32,481 nt of DNA from Streptococcaceae bacterium. Lineage in GTDB: Bacteria; Bacillota; Bacilli; Lactobacillales; Streptococcaceae. The position numbers were made by a program, and so were the translations under genes. The notes beneath the pieces were generated by a model. The model saw nothing but the letters and a program-made list of their open reading frames with translations, searched no databases and had not been told where the DNA came from. Positions within the stretch are counted from its first letter, which is position 1, and each line of letters starts with the position of its first letter. The stretch covers positions 1 to 32,481 of the forward strand of contig JAISYB010000012.1 in assembly GCA_031270215.1 (NCBI GenBank). Reading direction: 5' to 3'. Positions 1-6,917 of the stretch are shown piece by piece.

Positions 1-438
1 GCCCCAAACCATATGTGCTAGCGGATAGTAAACAAAGATTGACCAGATACCAATAAATAGAAACAACGCGCCAAATTTCATTCGCCCAGCAGCAGAGCCT
101 GTAATAATCGCTGCCGTAATCAATGCAAACATCATTTGAAAGCCGGCAAACAGTGCATCTGGTATTTTATACCCCAAGGTTGACTTAGCTTCTGAGATGC
201 CATTTAAAAAGATATGTTTGAAATCACCAATGAATGTGCCGCTCCCGCTAAACGACAATGAATACCCCAACACAATCCACAACACCGCAACCAAGCCTAA
301 AACACAAATGACTTGCATCATCGTATTCAAAACATTTTTCCGCCGTTCCAAGCCGCCATAGAAAAAGGCGAGTCCGATGGTCATTAACCAAACCAATGCG
401 GCACAAATAATAATAAAGGCAATACTTCCTGCTTCCAT
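1..438 (-). CDS. amtB: AmtB ammonium transporter (N-terminal part, runs off the window)
   Basis: Inner-membrane channel for ammonium/ammonia uptake. It is missing from the ORF track because it has no stop inside the window. From the ATG at 438 the frame stays open for 146 codons to base 1. The protein starts MEAGSIAFIIICAALVWLMT and has the Amt features FYGGLERRKNVLNT, FQMMFALITAAIITGS and YYPLAHMVWG, the family's conserved motif near residue 140. At least four hydrophobic segments are visible. Full Amt proteins are about 400 residues, so roughly the first third is here. A strong AGGAGG precedes the ATG. Regulation is readable from the sequence: a perfect GlnR box lies about 30 bases upstream, so expression should rise under nitrogen limitation. 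A PII (glnK) gene, often a partner, would lie outside the window. Confidence 0.93.
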   Translation of the reverse strand, partial: MEAGSIAFIIICAALVWLMTIGLAFFYGGLERRKNVLNTMMQVICVLGLVAVLWIVLGYSLSFSGSGTFIGDFKHIFLNGISEAKSTLGYKIPDALFAGFQMMFALITAAIITGSAAGRMKFGALFLFIGIWSIFVYYPLAHMVWG

Positions 439-469
439 AATACCCTCCTAGAAATCTTTATTTTTGTTA

Positions 470-486
470 TGTCATAAAATATAACA
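470..486 (-). promoter_or_regulatory. GlnR operator upstream of amtB
   Basis: Read on the minus strand, the 17 bases TGTTATATTTTATGACA match the GlnR/TnrA consensus TGTNANATTTTNTNACA at every fixed position. It sits 32 bases before the amtB start. GlnR is the nitrogen regulator of low-GC Gram-positives and represses ammonium transporter genes when glutamine is abundant. The match is seen directly; GlnR binding is inferred. Confidence 0.82.
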
Positions 487-582
487 CATATTTTAGAATT
501 CTCAAACTATTTTTACAATAAAATGCTTTTTTAGCCAAAAAACGTTCGATTTATGTTACGTTTTATTACATAGACTTCAAAA

Positions 583-622
583 AACACAAGAACAAACCAT
601 ACCATGATTAATTTCTTGTGTT
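583..622 (-). terminator. Strong intrinsic terminator after a structured stretch
   Basis: A perfect 10-bp stem (AACACAAGAA / TTCTTGTGTT) with a 20-base loop is followed on the minus strand by a run of T. It is the second terminator downstream of the GntR gene. Between the two (about 625-705) is another stem, AAGCCGA / TCGGCTT, with a short inner hairpin. The 439-764 interval otherwise holds the amtB promoter and GlnR box. The 60-codon ORF listed at 531-713 starts inside the first terminator and does not look real. Confidence 0.75.
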
Positions 623-702
623 CGAGTAACGAAGCCGAGACAGCGACAGAAGCTTTGCTCCAGCCGCATTTATCGGCTTTCAAGTTAGACGGCAAGCACA
701 AC

Positions 703-728
703 AAAAAGCCCACCGATAAAAAGCGGGC
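703..728 (-). terminator. Intrinsic terminator of the GntR gene
   Basis: On the minus strand, GCCCGC, a loop, then GTGGGC (one G-T wobble) is followed by TTTTTG, 37 bases after the stop codon of the GntR regulator. Confidence 0.75.
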
Positions 729-764
729 GATTTCTGCCTAATTAAGTTAAATATCAAGCGATTA

Positions 765-1478
765 TTATTTTTCCAGAAGAATTTCAAAACGATTGCCAGC
801 ATAGCGCGATAAAACGTACTCAAAGGGTTGCCCACTTTTCAAATAAGATATCTGCCTCAAACGCAAAACAGCATCTCCTCGTTTTAGCTTTAATAGCTCT
901 GCTGTTTTTTCATTTGCCACGCTTGCTGAAATCTTCTGCGTATTACCACCAATCGCATGACCCAAGTCCTTAAGCGTTTGGTAAAAATGTTTTGACACCT
1001 CATGCTTTGCTGCATTTGCAACCAATTCATGTGGTATTGCTGCGATTTCATAACAAATTGGCTCATCATCACCATAGCGAATCCGTTCCATTCGAACAAT
1101 CAAAGCACCTTCTTCTAATTGCAATACTTCACTTTCAACAGCTGTCGGTCGTGTTAAAAAATACGAAATTAATTCACTGCGCGGCACTTTCCCTTGTGCG
1201 TGCATTAATTCAGAAAAACTCGTTGTTCCTGTTAGTTTCTCATGTACCTTCTCTCTTGCAATAAACGTACCTGCACCAATACGCCTTTCAACAATTCCTT
1301 CCTCTACTAAAGTTAAAACTGCTTGACGCAAAGTCATTCGACTAACGTTAAACCTCAATGCCAAAGCCCTTTCGCTCGGCAGACGTTCACCAATTTTCCA
1401 CACGCCACGCTCGATATTTCGTTGCAATTCATCATGAATTTGAATATAAACTGGTAGATTTTCACTCAATATCTCCAC
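765..1478 (-). CDS. GntR-family (HutC subfamily) transcriptional regulator with UTRA domain
   Basis: DNA-binding regulator of about 235 residues. Residues 8-75 form the winged helix typical of GntR proteins (RLPSERALALRFNVSRMTLR, then GIVERRIGAGTFIA). Residues 90-235 form a UTRA ligand domain (ERIRYGDDEPICYE, then YVLSRYAGNRFE), which usually senses a sugar phosphate or similar small metabolite. YvoA/NagR of Bacillus is a family example, but the effector here cannot be read from sequence. The gene stands alone, with a terminator behind it and a promoter in front. The ORF-track start is a GTG only two bases after GGGGAGG. The in-frame TTG three codons later (1469) has better spacing and may be the true start. 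No adjacent sugar gene reveals its target. Confidence 0.88.
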   Translation of the reverse strand: MEILSENLPVYIQIHDELQRNIERGVWKIGERLPSERALALRFNVSRMTLRQAVLTLVEEGIVERRIGAGTFIAREKVHEKLTGTTSFSELMHAQGKVPRSELISYFLTRPTAVESEVLQLEEGALIVRMERIRYGDDEPICYEIAAIPHELVANAAKHEVSKHFYQTLKDLGHAIGGNTQKISASVANEKTAELLKLKRGDAVLRLRQISYLKSGQPFEYVLSRYAGNRFEILLEK

Positions 1479-1513
1479 ATCCTCCCCGCGTAATATTTCA
1501 TCGATTAATATCC

Positions 1514-1542
1514 ATTATACCTTTGATTAGTTATTTTGTCGT
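1514..1542 (-). promoter_or_regulatory. Promoter of the GntR gene
   Basis: A perfect -10 TATAAT (1514-1519) on the minus strand has a 17-base spacer to a weak -35 ACGACA (1537-1542). It lies about 35 bases before the start codon. Confidence 0.55.
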
Positions 1543-1605
1543 AATTATCTAGAAAATTTTTTGATGATTCAAAAAAGAATGGATTTATCCGAAATCATGC
1601 AAGAA

Positions 1606-1633
1606 GAGCTTGGGATTATCGTCCCCCAAGCTC
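1606..1633 (-). terminator. Likely terminator after prsA
   Basis: A perfect 9-bp GC-rich stem (GAGCTTGGG / CCCAAGCTC) with a 10-base loop begins 16 bases past the prsA stop. The tail TTCTTGCATG is only moderately T-rich. Confidence 0.6.
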
Positions 1634-1649
1634 CCTTGATTGTATTTAA

Positions 1650-2654
1650 TTATTTACTCTTGCTTGATTTTTCTTCAGATGAAGATTTTTTGGTTGACGA
1701 CTTAGTTGATGATTTTGAAGTTGATGCCTTTTTAGTTGATGATGTTGAAGTTGAAGCTTCTGTTGAGATAAAGTCACTCAATACTGAACTAAACGCATCG
1801 TCTTTAATCTTAACGTTGGCTTTTTTAAGCTCTGATGAAATAACATCTTTGACAAATGTTTGGTCAGACAGCTTAGTTTGCTCAGCAATATCTGTTAACT
1901 GTTTCTTATATTTCTTCAAATCGCTACCTTTTTTAGAGGTTTTATCCATTTTAACGATATAATAAACTGTTTGATAAGTCGAGGTATCCGTTGATGAAAT
2001 CACTGCTGAAACTTCATCATTTTTAAGCTTCCAAGCTGCTGTTTTCACTTCATCAGGCACCTCTGTAGAGGTTGAATCAAAGGTAATTTTGCCACCCTTG
2101 TCCTTAGTTGCAGTGTCAGTTGATTTTTCCTTGGCAATCTTTGCAAAGTCACTGCCTTCAGCCTGAACGTCCTTTAAGATTGCATTTGCATCGTCTTCGC
2201 TTGCTGCCTTAATAATTGAAGCTGTCACTTCCGGATGGAAAGTCTTCCACGCTGTCTTTAAATCAGCGTCTTTAATTTTAATATGAGCTTTTAATCCAGC
2301 TTCTAGAGCTAAATTATTTTTCAAATATTCCTTAAATGTCGTTTCTGTATAACCTGCAGATGACAATGCTGTTGAAAAGCTATCTCCCAAACCTTTCTTT
2401 TGTTCGTCATATTTTGCAGTAACTTCTTTATCTGTGACATCTTTAGCGTATTTGCTTGAGAACACCTTGTAGATAATCATGTCACGCACAACCTGCTGGC
2501 TTGCTGATTGCGTTTTAGCCTTTTGATAGAAATCATTGACTGTAATTGTTGAACCCTTCATCGACACAATATCTTTTGATGATGAACAAGCGCCTAAGGT
2601 TACAACTGCTGCAAGTGAAACAATACCTACCATAATTTTTTTACTTTTTTTCAT
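1650..2654 (-). CDS. prsA: PrsA foldase, peptidyl-prolyl isomerase lipoprotein
   Basis: Extracytoplasmic chaperone that helps secreted proteins fold as they leave the Sec channel. The N-terminus is a lipoprotein signal: KKSKK, a hydrophobic stretch, then the lipobox LGAC, with the lipidated Cys at residue 23. The middle (about residues 145-240) fits a parvulin rotamase: DANAILKDVQAEGSDFAKIA, GGKITF, then VYYIVKM. The C-terminal 35 residues are almost only Ser, Thr and Lys, a low-complexity tail probably lying in the cell wall. At 334 residues it is slightly longer than streptococcal and Bacillus PrsA because of that tail. It lies downstream of an O-methyltransferase gene, as in streptococci. 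It has its own predicted promoter and a GGAG ribosome binding site. The 133-residue acidic ORF on the other strand is a shadow of the Ser/Lys tail. Confidence 0.95.
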   Translation of the reverse strand: MKKSKKIMVGIVSLAAVVTLGACSSSKDIVSMKGSTITVNDFYQKAKTQSASQQVVRDMIIYKVFSSKYAKDVTDKEVTAKYDEQKKGLGDSFSTALSSAGYTETTFKEYLKNNLALEAGLKAHIKIKDADLKTAWKTFHPEVTASIIKAASEDDANAILKDVQAEGSDFAKIAKEKSTDTATKDKGGKITFDSTSTEVPDEVKTAAWKLKNDEVSAVISSTDTSTYQTVYYIVKMDKTSKKGSDLKKYKKQLTDIAEQTKLSDQTFVKDVISSELKKANVKIKDDAFSSVLSDFISTEASTSTSSTKKASTSKSSTKSSTKKSSSEEKSSKSK

Positions 2655-2710
2655 AATTTTTCTTCTCTCCGCTTCTTATGTTTATTATTTCCCAATAATT
2701 CATCTGTTTC

Positions 2711-2738
2711 ATACTAACATAAAATCAAATTTTAGCAA
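2711..2738 (-). promoter_or_regulatory. Putative prsA promoter
   Basis: Minus strand: -35 TTGCTA (2733-2738), 16-base spacer, -10 TAGTAT (2711-2716), about 57 bases ahead of the prsA start. It suggests prsA can be transcribed apart from the upstream methyltransferase. Confidence 0.4.
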
Positions 2739-2771
2739 AATATTTAGGGAAAATTTGTAAATTTTAGTAAA

Positions 2772-3488
2772 TCAAGCTTCTGCTGACAGATTAACATCTA
2801 TAGCTTCCTTGGTTATCAGGATGAGTCCATCTCCTAAGGGGACAAGTGTCGAGGTTAACTCCGGATGATTTAAAACTGTATCCAAGAAACGCTTTAGACC
2901 TCTATGAATCGCTCGCTTTCCTCTTGGGATTTGTGATACATCCTGCACAATCGTTCCGCCTTGAAAGACATCATCAACCATCAATACCGCACCAGCCTTC
3001 ATGACCCGTAGAATTTCCGGTAAAAAAATGATATATTTTGATTTTGCCGAGTCCATAAAGACAAAATCATACTGCGCACTCGGCAAGGTCTTCAAAATAT
3101 CCTCCGCCTCTCCTTCAAGCAACGTAATCTTATCCTCGACATTTAGCTTTTTAAAATTAGCCTTGGCTTGCTTAATCATCACATCAAAACGATCAATCGT
3201 TGTAATCTTTGCATCTTTAACAATCTCACTCATCAGGCTCGCCGAAAATCCGACTGCGCTTCCAACCTCAAGAATTTCTTTTGGCTTTAGCTGACCGAGT
3301 AAAAACTGCATAAAGACAACCGTTTCATGAGGAATAATCGGGATATTTCTAGCTTGAGCATCACTTTCAAGATTACCAAGCAATCCGCTCAGCCGCCTTT
3401 GTCCATGGCGCATATAATCCAGCACCTCTGGCTTAACAATTGGTCGTGACATCATTTCATTTTTGGGACTATTTGGTGGGATTGCCAT
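2772..3488 (-). CDS. SAM-dependent O-methyltransferase, TrmR/YrrM-like
   Basis: Class I methyltransferase of O-methyltransferase family 3, 238 residues. The SAM-binding motif is EVGSAVGFSA (about residues 75-84). It is followed by TTIDRFD (acidic ribose contact), DFVFMDSAKSKY (metal/catalytic region) and MVDDVF. The closest well-studied relative is TrmR (YrrM) of Bacillus, which methylates 5-hydroxyuridine at the wobble position of certain tRNAs. That function is a family-based inference; catechol-type small molecules are the alternative. AAGGAG lies directly before the ATG. Its start lies 8 bases from the stop of the upstream unknown gene, so the two are almost certainly co-transcribed. prsA follows 117 bases downstream. 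Confidence 0.85.
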   Translation of the reverse strand: MAIPPNSPKNEMMSRPIVKPEVLDYMRHGQRRLSGLLGNLESDAQARNIPIIPHETVVFMQFLLGQLKPKEILEVGSAVGFSASLMSEIVKDAKITTIDRFDVMIKQAKANFKKLNVEDKITLLEGEAEDILKTLPSAQYDFVFMDSAKSKYIIFLPEILRVMKAGAVLMVDDVFQGGTIVQDVSQIPRGKRAIHRGLKRFLDTVLNHPELTSTLVPLGDGLILITKEAIDVNLSAEA

Positions 3489-3496
3489 AATTCTCC

Positions 3497-4585
3497 TTAT
3501 AACACTTCTAACATTGTCTTTAGTTTTTTATTTTCATTTTGAATCTTCATCGCATAAACACCGATTTGCTTCAGGCGCTCTAGGTCGCTTGTCAAGATTT
3601 TGACCGCAACAATTTGGCGATTAACGCGTTTTAGAAGTTTTGTTCTCGCATCAATCCATTCAACCTCCGTTTGCAGCAGGTCAATTTCTATCTTCTCTGA
3701 ACCATGCTTTAGCTTATCCCTAGCGACACTATGACTTAATAACTCCTTTAGCCCGTCAGCACTCACATCAATTGATAACTCGCGGCTGAGCTTTAAATAG
3801 TATTGCCACGCAGGCTTCAAAAGAAGCGCAGCACGTAAAATCATCTGATAATCAATCGTTGCAAGCTTCGTGAAGTCATTTGTCTTGTCCTCTTGGGCAT
3901 CAGTTGCGTGATATGCAATAATTGTATCACGTAATGTCGCAATCTCAAGCTTTAAATGGTAATTTTCCAAGGCAACCTTCTCAAAAAGCTCGCTTTCACT
4001 TTCCTTGTCAATCTCAAGATGCTTTTTCTCCCCTCGTAAAAAAGGGCTTAAATCCTCCGTCAAATCATCAAAATGCTGCTCAGCAAGCTGATTGATTTCG
4101 TAGATATAACGCGTCAGCTCCTTTTCAAAATAAAAAGCTAATGCCGTTTGTTTGACGAGATGATTCTGCTGTCTGATTGCTTCTTTTAGGTCAATTAACA
4201 GCTTTGAACCAGTCGTATCAAACGCTAGTGGGATAAATTCCAGATAATAAACTCGCCCTTGATTAGCGTACTCGGTAAAAACATTGGTCGCTGCGAAATT
4301 GTGAAACAATTGCTCAAAGATTTCTATGACCTTCTCTAATGGAATGACGGACTCTGCGCCTGAAAATTCTAATTTAAAGAAGCTGGTTTTACTGACGACA
4401 TTAATCAAATCTAAAACCTGAAGGTTAATAATCGCCGCAGGATAGAATTGTTCTGCAAAATGCTCCGCATGAATCTTTTCTGCTACCGCCTTAATACTCT
4501 CAACCTCATCTGCTTCATGAATTTTTTGATGATAGCCTATGTTTAAGCTGTCTGCAAAAAAAGTAACCTGTACAAAACGTTTCAA
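3497..4585 (-). CDS. Unrecognised cytoplasmic protein with helical C-terminal half
   Basis: I do not recognise this 362-residue protein. The ORF track starts at a TTG at 4621, but a second TTG at 4585 is preceded by AGGGGG with a 6-base gap. I prefer it; the protein then begins LKRFVQVTFF. There is no signal peptide or membrane segment. Residues 1-125 look mixed alpha/beta (FFKLEFSG, VYYLEFIPLAF). The rest is strongly helical, rich in Glu, Lys and Leu, with probable coiled-coil stretches near residues 210-230 and at the extreme C-terminus (KIQNENKKLKTMLE). It is the first gene of a tight pair with the TrmR-like methyltransferase, 8 bases apart. In streptococci coiA and pepF usually occupy this position, but it resembles neither. 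The start region carries two inverted repeats, suggesting regulation. Confidence 0.75.
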   Translation of the reverse strand: MKRFVQVTFFADSLNIGYHQKIHEADEVESIKAVAEKIHAEHFAEQFYPAAIINLQVLDLINVVSKTSFFKLEFSGAESVIPLEKVIEIFEQLFHNFAATNVFTEYANQGRVYYLEFIPLAFDTTGSKLLIDLKEAIRQQNHLVKQTALAFYFEKELTRYIYEINQLAEQHFDDLTEDLSPFLRGEKKHLEIDKESESELFEKVALENYHLKLEIATLRDTIIAYHATDAQEDKTNDFTKLATIDYQMILRAALLLKPAWQYYLKLSRELSIDVSADGLKELLSHSVARDKLKHGSEKIEIDLLQTEVEWIDARTKLLKRVNRQIVAVKILTSDLERLKQIGVYAMKIQNENKKLKTMLEVL

Positions 4586-4606
4586 AATATGCCCCCTAAT
4601 CTTAAA

Positions 4607-4663
4607 TTGACCCTCGGTCAATCACTTAATTCCCCTGACTTGACTAAACATACCTGCGTCAAG
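4607..4663 (-). promoter_or_regulatory. Two nested inverted repeats at the start of the unknown gene
   Basis: TTGACC-N3-GGTCAA (4607-4621) and CTTGAC-N13-GTCAAG (4639-4663) lie between a TATAAT (4684-4689 region, minus strand) and the preferred TTG start. Perfect half-sites of the form TTGAC/GTCAA just downstream of a -10 element are typical of repressor operators. The regulator is unknown. Being in the transcribed leader, they could instead act as RNA hairpins. Confidence 0.45.
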
Positions 4664-5055
4664 TTTTTCATTATGCTTTAATTATACTCTAAAAATCCAG
4701 ATGTTAAAATAGCTTATTCCAGACAAATTGCAAAAATAGCATTTTTATCAAAGAAACACCTTGTACTTATAATATAGAATAACATTTTTTGGCAGCTGGG
4801 TACTAATCAAGTGCTGAAAATATGAAATATAGCAATAAATTCATCGACTTTTCCTTAATTGTAGTGAGCTGCTGGGTAAAGAACTGTGAGCTTTTTAAAA
4901 AATATATCCTTTATTTTACGCCTTTGAGCATAAACGAGATACTCTTTGATAAACTCTGCGTCCTGCCCCAAAACTAAGGCTAGATGACAGCAAAGTGATT
5001 TAATTCCCTTTAAAAATGTGCTAGACTAGAGATATCAAACACAATTAAACGAAAG
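4664..5055. other. Divergent intergenic region, about 390 bases
   Basis: It separates the minus-strand unknown gene from the plus-strand HAD gene. A TATAAT reads towards the minus-strand gene. A weak TAGACT with a poor -35 near 5025 may serve the HAD gene. One open frame, 4822-4977 (51 codons, plus, MKYSNKF...), is below the ORF-track cutoff and lacks a good ribosome binding site, so I do not call it a gene. No riboswitch or T-box sequence is seen. Confidence 0.4.
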
Positions 5056-5064
5056 GTGGAACTA

Positions 5065-5760
5065 ATGGCTTATATCTTTTTTGATCTTGACGGAACATTA
5101 ACCAACTCCGAAGCTGGTATTCTCAATGCTTTAAAGTATGCTCTTGAGAAATTGGATTTAAAAATCCCAGAAGATGCCACGCTTCGCAAGATGATTGGAC
5201 CGCCGCTTGCAGAAAGTTTTACCAAGATTTTAGCATTGCCAGAAGAGAAAATCCCAGAGGCGATTGCATTTTACCGAGAATACTTTGCAACGTCTGGCCT
5301 ATTTGAAAACGAGCTCTACGAAGGAATCGTTGACTTACTTGAAGCTTTGCAGATTAAAAAGCATTATCTTGCCGTCGCAACTGGCAAACCTGAGCCTTTT
5401 GCCTTACAAATACTGGCACATTTTGACCTATCAAGCTATTTTGATGATGTCGTCGGTGCAACTCTTGACGGAAAATTGAGCAAGAAAACTGATATTTTAG
5501 AAATTGCATTAAAAAATAGCGGCGTACATAAAGACTCTGCCATAATGATTGGCGATAGGAAGTACGATATCTTGGCTGCTCACGCCTGCGGCATCAAAAG
5601 CATTGGTGTCACTTGGGGCTTTGGCAGTATAGAGGAGCTAAAGAGCGCCAATGCAGACGAAATTATCCATTTCCCCGACGAACTTTTACTGCTACTACAT
5701 CGCAAATACTCTGATTTATCAATCAAAAAGGAGGAAATATGTCAAAAACATACCGTATAG
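5065..5760 (+). CDS. HAD-family hydrolase, phosphoglycolate phosphatase-like
   Basis: Cytoplasmic phosphatase of 231 residues. Motif I is DLDGTLT near residue 7, with the nucleophile and acid Asp residues. A helical cap domain follows (about residues 15-80). Motif II is VATGKP, with a distal Lys in LSKKTD, and motif III is MIGDRKYD. The fold and cap match the Gph/PpaX group (phosphoglycolate phosphatase or pyrophosphatase). The natural substrate cannot be told from sequence. The ORF track begins three codons early at GTG; the ATG at 5065 follows AAAGGTGG with correct spacing and gives the usual start MAYIFFDLDGTL. Its last 22 bases overlap the start of the next gene, whose ribosome binding site lies inside it, so the two are probably translationally coupled. 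Confidence 0.9.
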   Translation: MAYIFFDLDGTLTNSEAGILNALKYALEKLDLKIPEDATLRKMIGPPLAESFTKILALPEEKIPEAIAFYREYFATSGLFENELYEGIVDLLEALQIKKHYLAVATGKPEPFALQILAHFDLSSYFDDVVGATLDGKLSKKTDILEIALKNSGVHKDSAIMIGDRKYDILAAHACGIKSIGVTWGFGSIEELKSANADEIIHFPDELLLLLHRKYSDLSIKKEEICQKHTV

Positions 5761-6329
5761 ATAAACGATTAACTTTAGCATTAACGCTAATTACTCTAGC
5801 TCCGATTTCAATTGGAATCCTTTTTTGGAGCGAATTGCCGCAGACTCTGTCGTTTACTTGGCCTTCTAGCCAATTAGCTTTAAATCTTCCAAAAGCAAGC
5901 TGGATATTGCTCTTACCAATCGTCTTTGCTTTGGCTACTTATTTCATATCCAAAGCAAATAAAAATAAGCAGGGTAAACAATCCGTCCTCCTGCTAAAGC
6001 TTGCCCTTTTCCCTGTGCTGTCTAATTTGATTAATCTATTGATTTATCTGTGGTTACTTAAATCCGTTGATGTGATTACCATCTATTTACTGCTATTAAC
6101 GGCGATTATTTATATATTCATCGCGGTTTATTCTCTAACTCGCCCGAAAAGCGATCCTAAACGTTTGGGGGATAAATACTCTATCGCAACACTTATCTTT
6201 GCCATCTTCTTTTTTGTCGCAATTATTGGCGCTTCATATTTCAACCTGCCAAGGTTACTAGACATCGCCTCAATAATTTTGATGCCGTTTACGCTATTTT
6301 CACTTTATTACTTGAACAAACGTAACTAA
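5739..6329 (+). CDS. Multi-pass membrane protein, possibly SdpI/DUF1648-like
   Basis: A 196-residue integral membrane protein with about six hydrophobic segments (near residues 12-30, 52-68, 84-107, 112-130, 148-167 and 172-190). The first segment ending in an LPQTLSFTW stretch resembles the start of DUF1648/SdpI-type proteins, where LP is followed by a conserved extracellular turn. This resemblance is weak and the assignment is tentative. SdpI relatives act as immunity or signalling proteins, but nothing here proves that. AAAGGAGG sits 5 bases before the ATG, inside the HAD gene. It ends an apparent two-gene operon and is followed by a strong terminator. Confidence 0.75.
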   Translation: MSKTYRIDKRLTLALTLITLAPISIGILFWSELPQTLSFTWPSSQLALNLPKASWILLLPIVFALATYFISKANKNKQGKQSVLLLKLALFPVLSNLINLLIYLWLLKSVDVITIYLLLLTAIIYIFIAVYSLTRPKSDPKRLGDKYSIATLIFAIFFFVAIIGASYFNLPRLLDIASIILMPFTLFSLYYLNKRN

Positions 6330-6480
6330 AAAAAGGGGGGCAGCAGCGTTTAACGAAGTAGAAAATCAGGAAATTGCGGGCATTTCATTCACCAATGTTC
6401 GGAAATTTATCTATTTTCCAGGCAAACGAAGTTAAGTCTGACCCAAAAGTCCGAAATTCGTTGATTATGAAAAAGAAAAA
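6330..6480. repeat. Intergenic element sharing a 17-bp core with 20280-20350
   Basis: GGCAGCAGCGTTTAACG at 6337-6353 recurs exactly, inverted, at about 20327-20343. In both copies it is followed by TAGAAAAT, GGGCATTT and a GAAA block in the same order with gaps. No ORF is present. This looks like a diverged intergenic repeat, of unknown class. The 13-mer CTGACCCAAAAGT (6438-6450) lies at its far end. Confidence 0.5.
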
Positions 6481-6481
6481 A

Positions 6482-6525
6482 CGCATGAAATCAATGTTTT
6501 CACAAATGAATTTCATGCGATTTTT
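6482..6525. terminator. Bidirectional terminator between convergent operons
   Basis: A 10-bp perfect stem (CGCATGAAAT / ATTTCATGCG) has TTTTT on the plus side and a long A run on the other, giving a T tail on the minus strand. It serves the membrane protein gene (plus) and the acpP operon (minus). Confidence 0.8.
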
Positions 6526-6644
6526 CTATTTCCAAAACCTTTGAGTCAACCTCTTACGGAAAAGCTAGTGGCAACCTACCTTAGGGTTTCCTTAGGTGCT
6601 GACTAGTCGGCACTGCTTGTCCCCCGTGAATCACGAACATTAAA

Positions 6645-6668
6645 CAGGGGGGCATAGAGCAACCCCTG
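6645..6668 (-). terminator. Hairpin immediately after acpP
   Basis: The stem CAGGGG / CCCCTG begins 4 bases after the acpP stop codon. The T tail is short on the minus strand (TTTA) and better on the plus strand (CTTTTT), so it may act in both directions. Confidence 0.55.
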
Positions 6669-6672
6669 CTTT

Positions 6673-6915
6673 TTACTTCACTGTTTTAACTAAATATGCC
6701 ACGATTTCATTGACGGTTGAGATGTTCTCTGCTTCCTCATCTGAGATTTCAACCTCAAGCTCATCCTCCATTGCCAAAACAAACTCCATGATTTGAATTG
6801 AATCTGCACCGAAATCCTTTGTAATATTAGTTTCGCCATCAATTTTCTCTGGGTCAACTTCAAAATAGTTAGCAATTAGACCTGTTACCTTGCCGTAAAT
6901 TTCCTCTTGAGTCAT
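6673..6915 (-). CDS. acpP: Acyl carrier protein
   Basis: An 80-residue acidic carrier that holds growing acyl chains on a 4'-phosphopantetheine arm. The attachment site is the Ser in GADSIQIMEF (about residue 39); the family norm is DSL, so Ile replaces Leu here. Start and end are well defined: GGAG precedes the ATG and the C-terminus is AYLVKTVK. It lies 2 bases after plsX, whose product makes acyl-phosphate from acyl-ACP, so the pair forms a phospholipid-synthesis operon. The neighbour rather than a fab cluster suggests this copy feeds phospholipid acylation. A second ACP inside a fab operon elsewhere in the genome is likely from related genomes but cannot be seen here. Confidence 0.95.
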   Translation of the reverse strand: MTQEEIYGKVTGLIANYFEVDPEKIDGETNITKDFGADSIQIMEFVLAMEDELEVEISDEEAENISTVNEIVAYLVKTVK

Positions 6916-6917
6916 CT

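Noticed and set aside
531-713. 60-codon minus-strand ORF between the GntR gene and amtB
   Set aside because: It begins at GTG inside a terminator hairpin, has no ribosome binding site and spans a second terminator.
1561-1962. 133-codon acidic plus-strand ORF
   Set aside because: Antisense shadow of the Ser/Lys-rich tail of PrsA; low-complexity composition explains the open frame.
4822-4977. 51-codon ORF (MKYSNKF...) in the divergent intergenic region
   Set aside because: No good ribosome binding site, no recognised domain and length compatible with chance.
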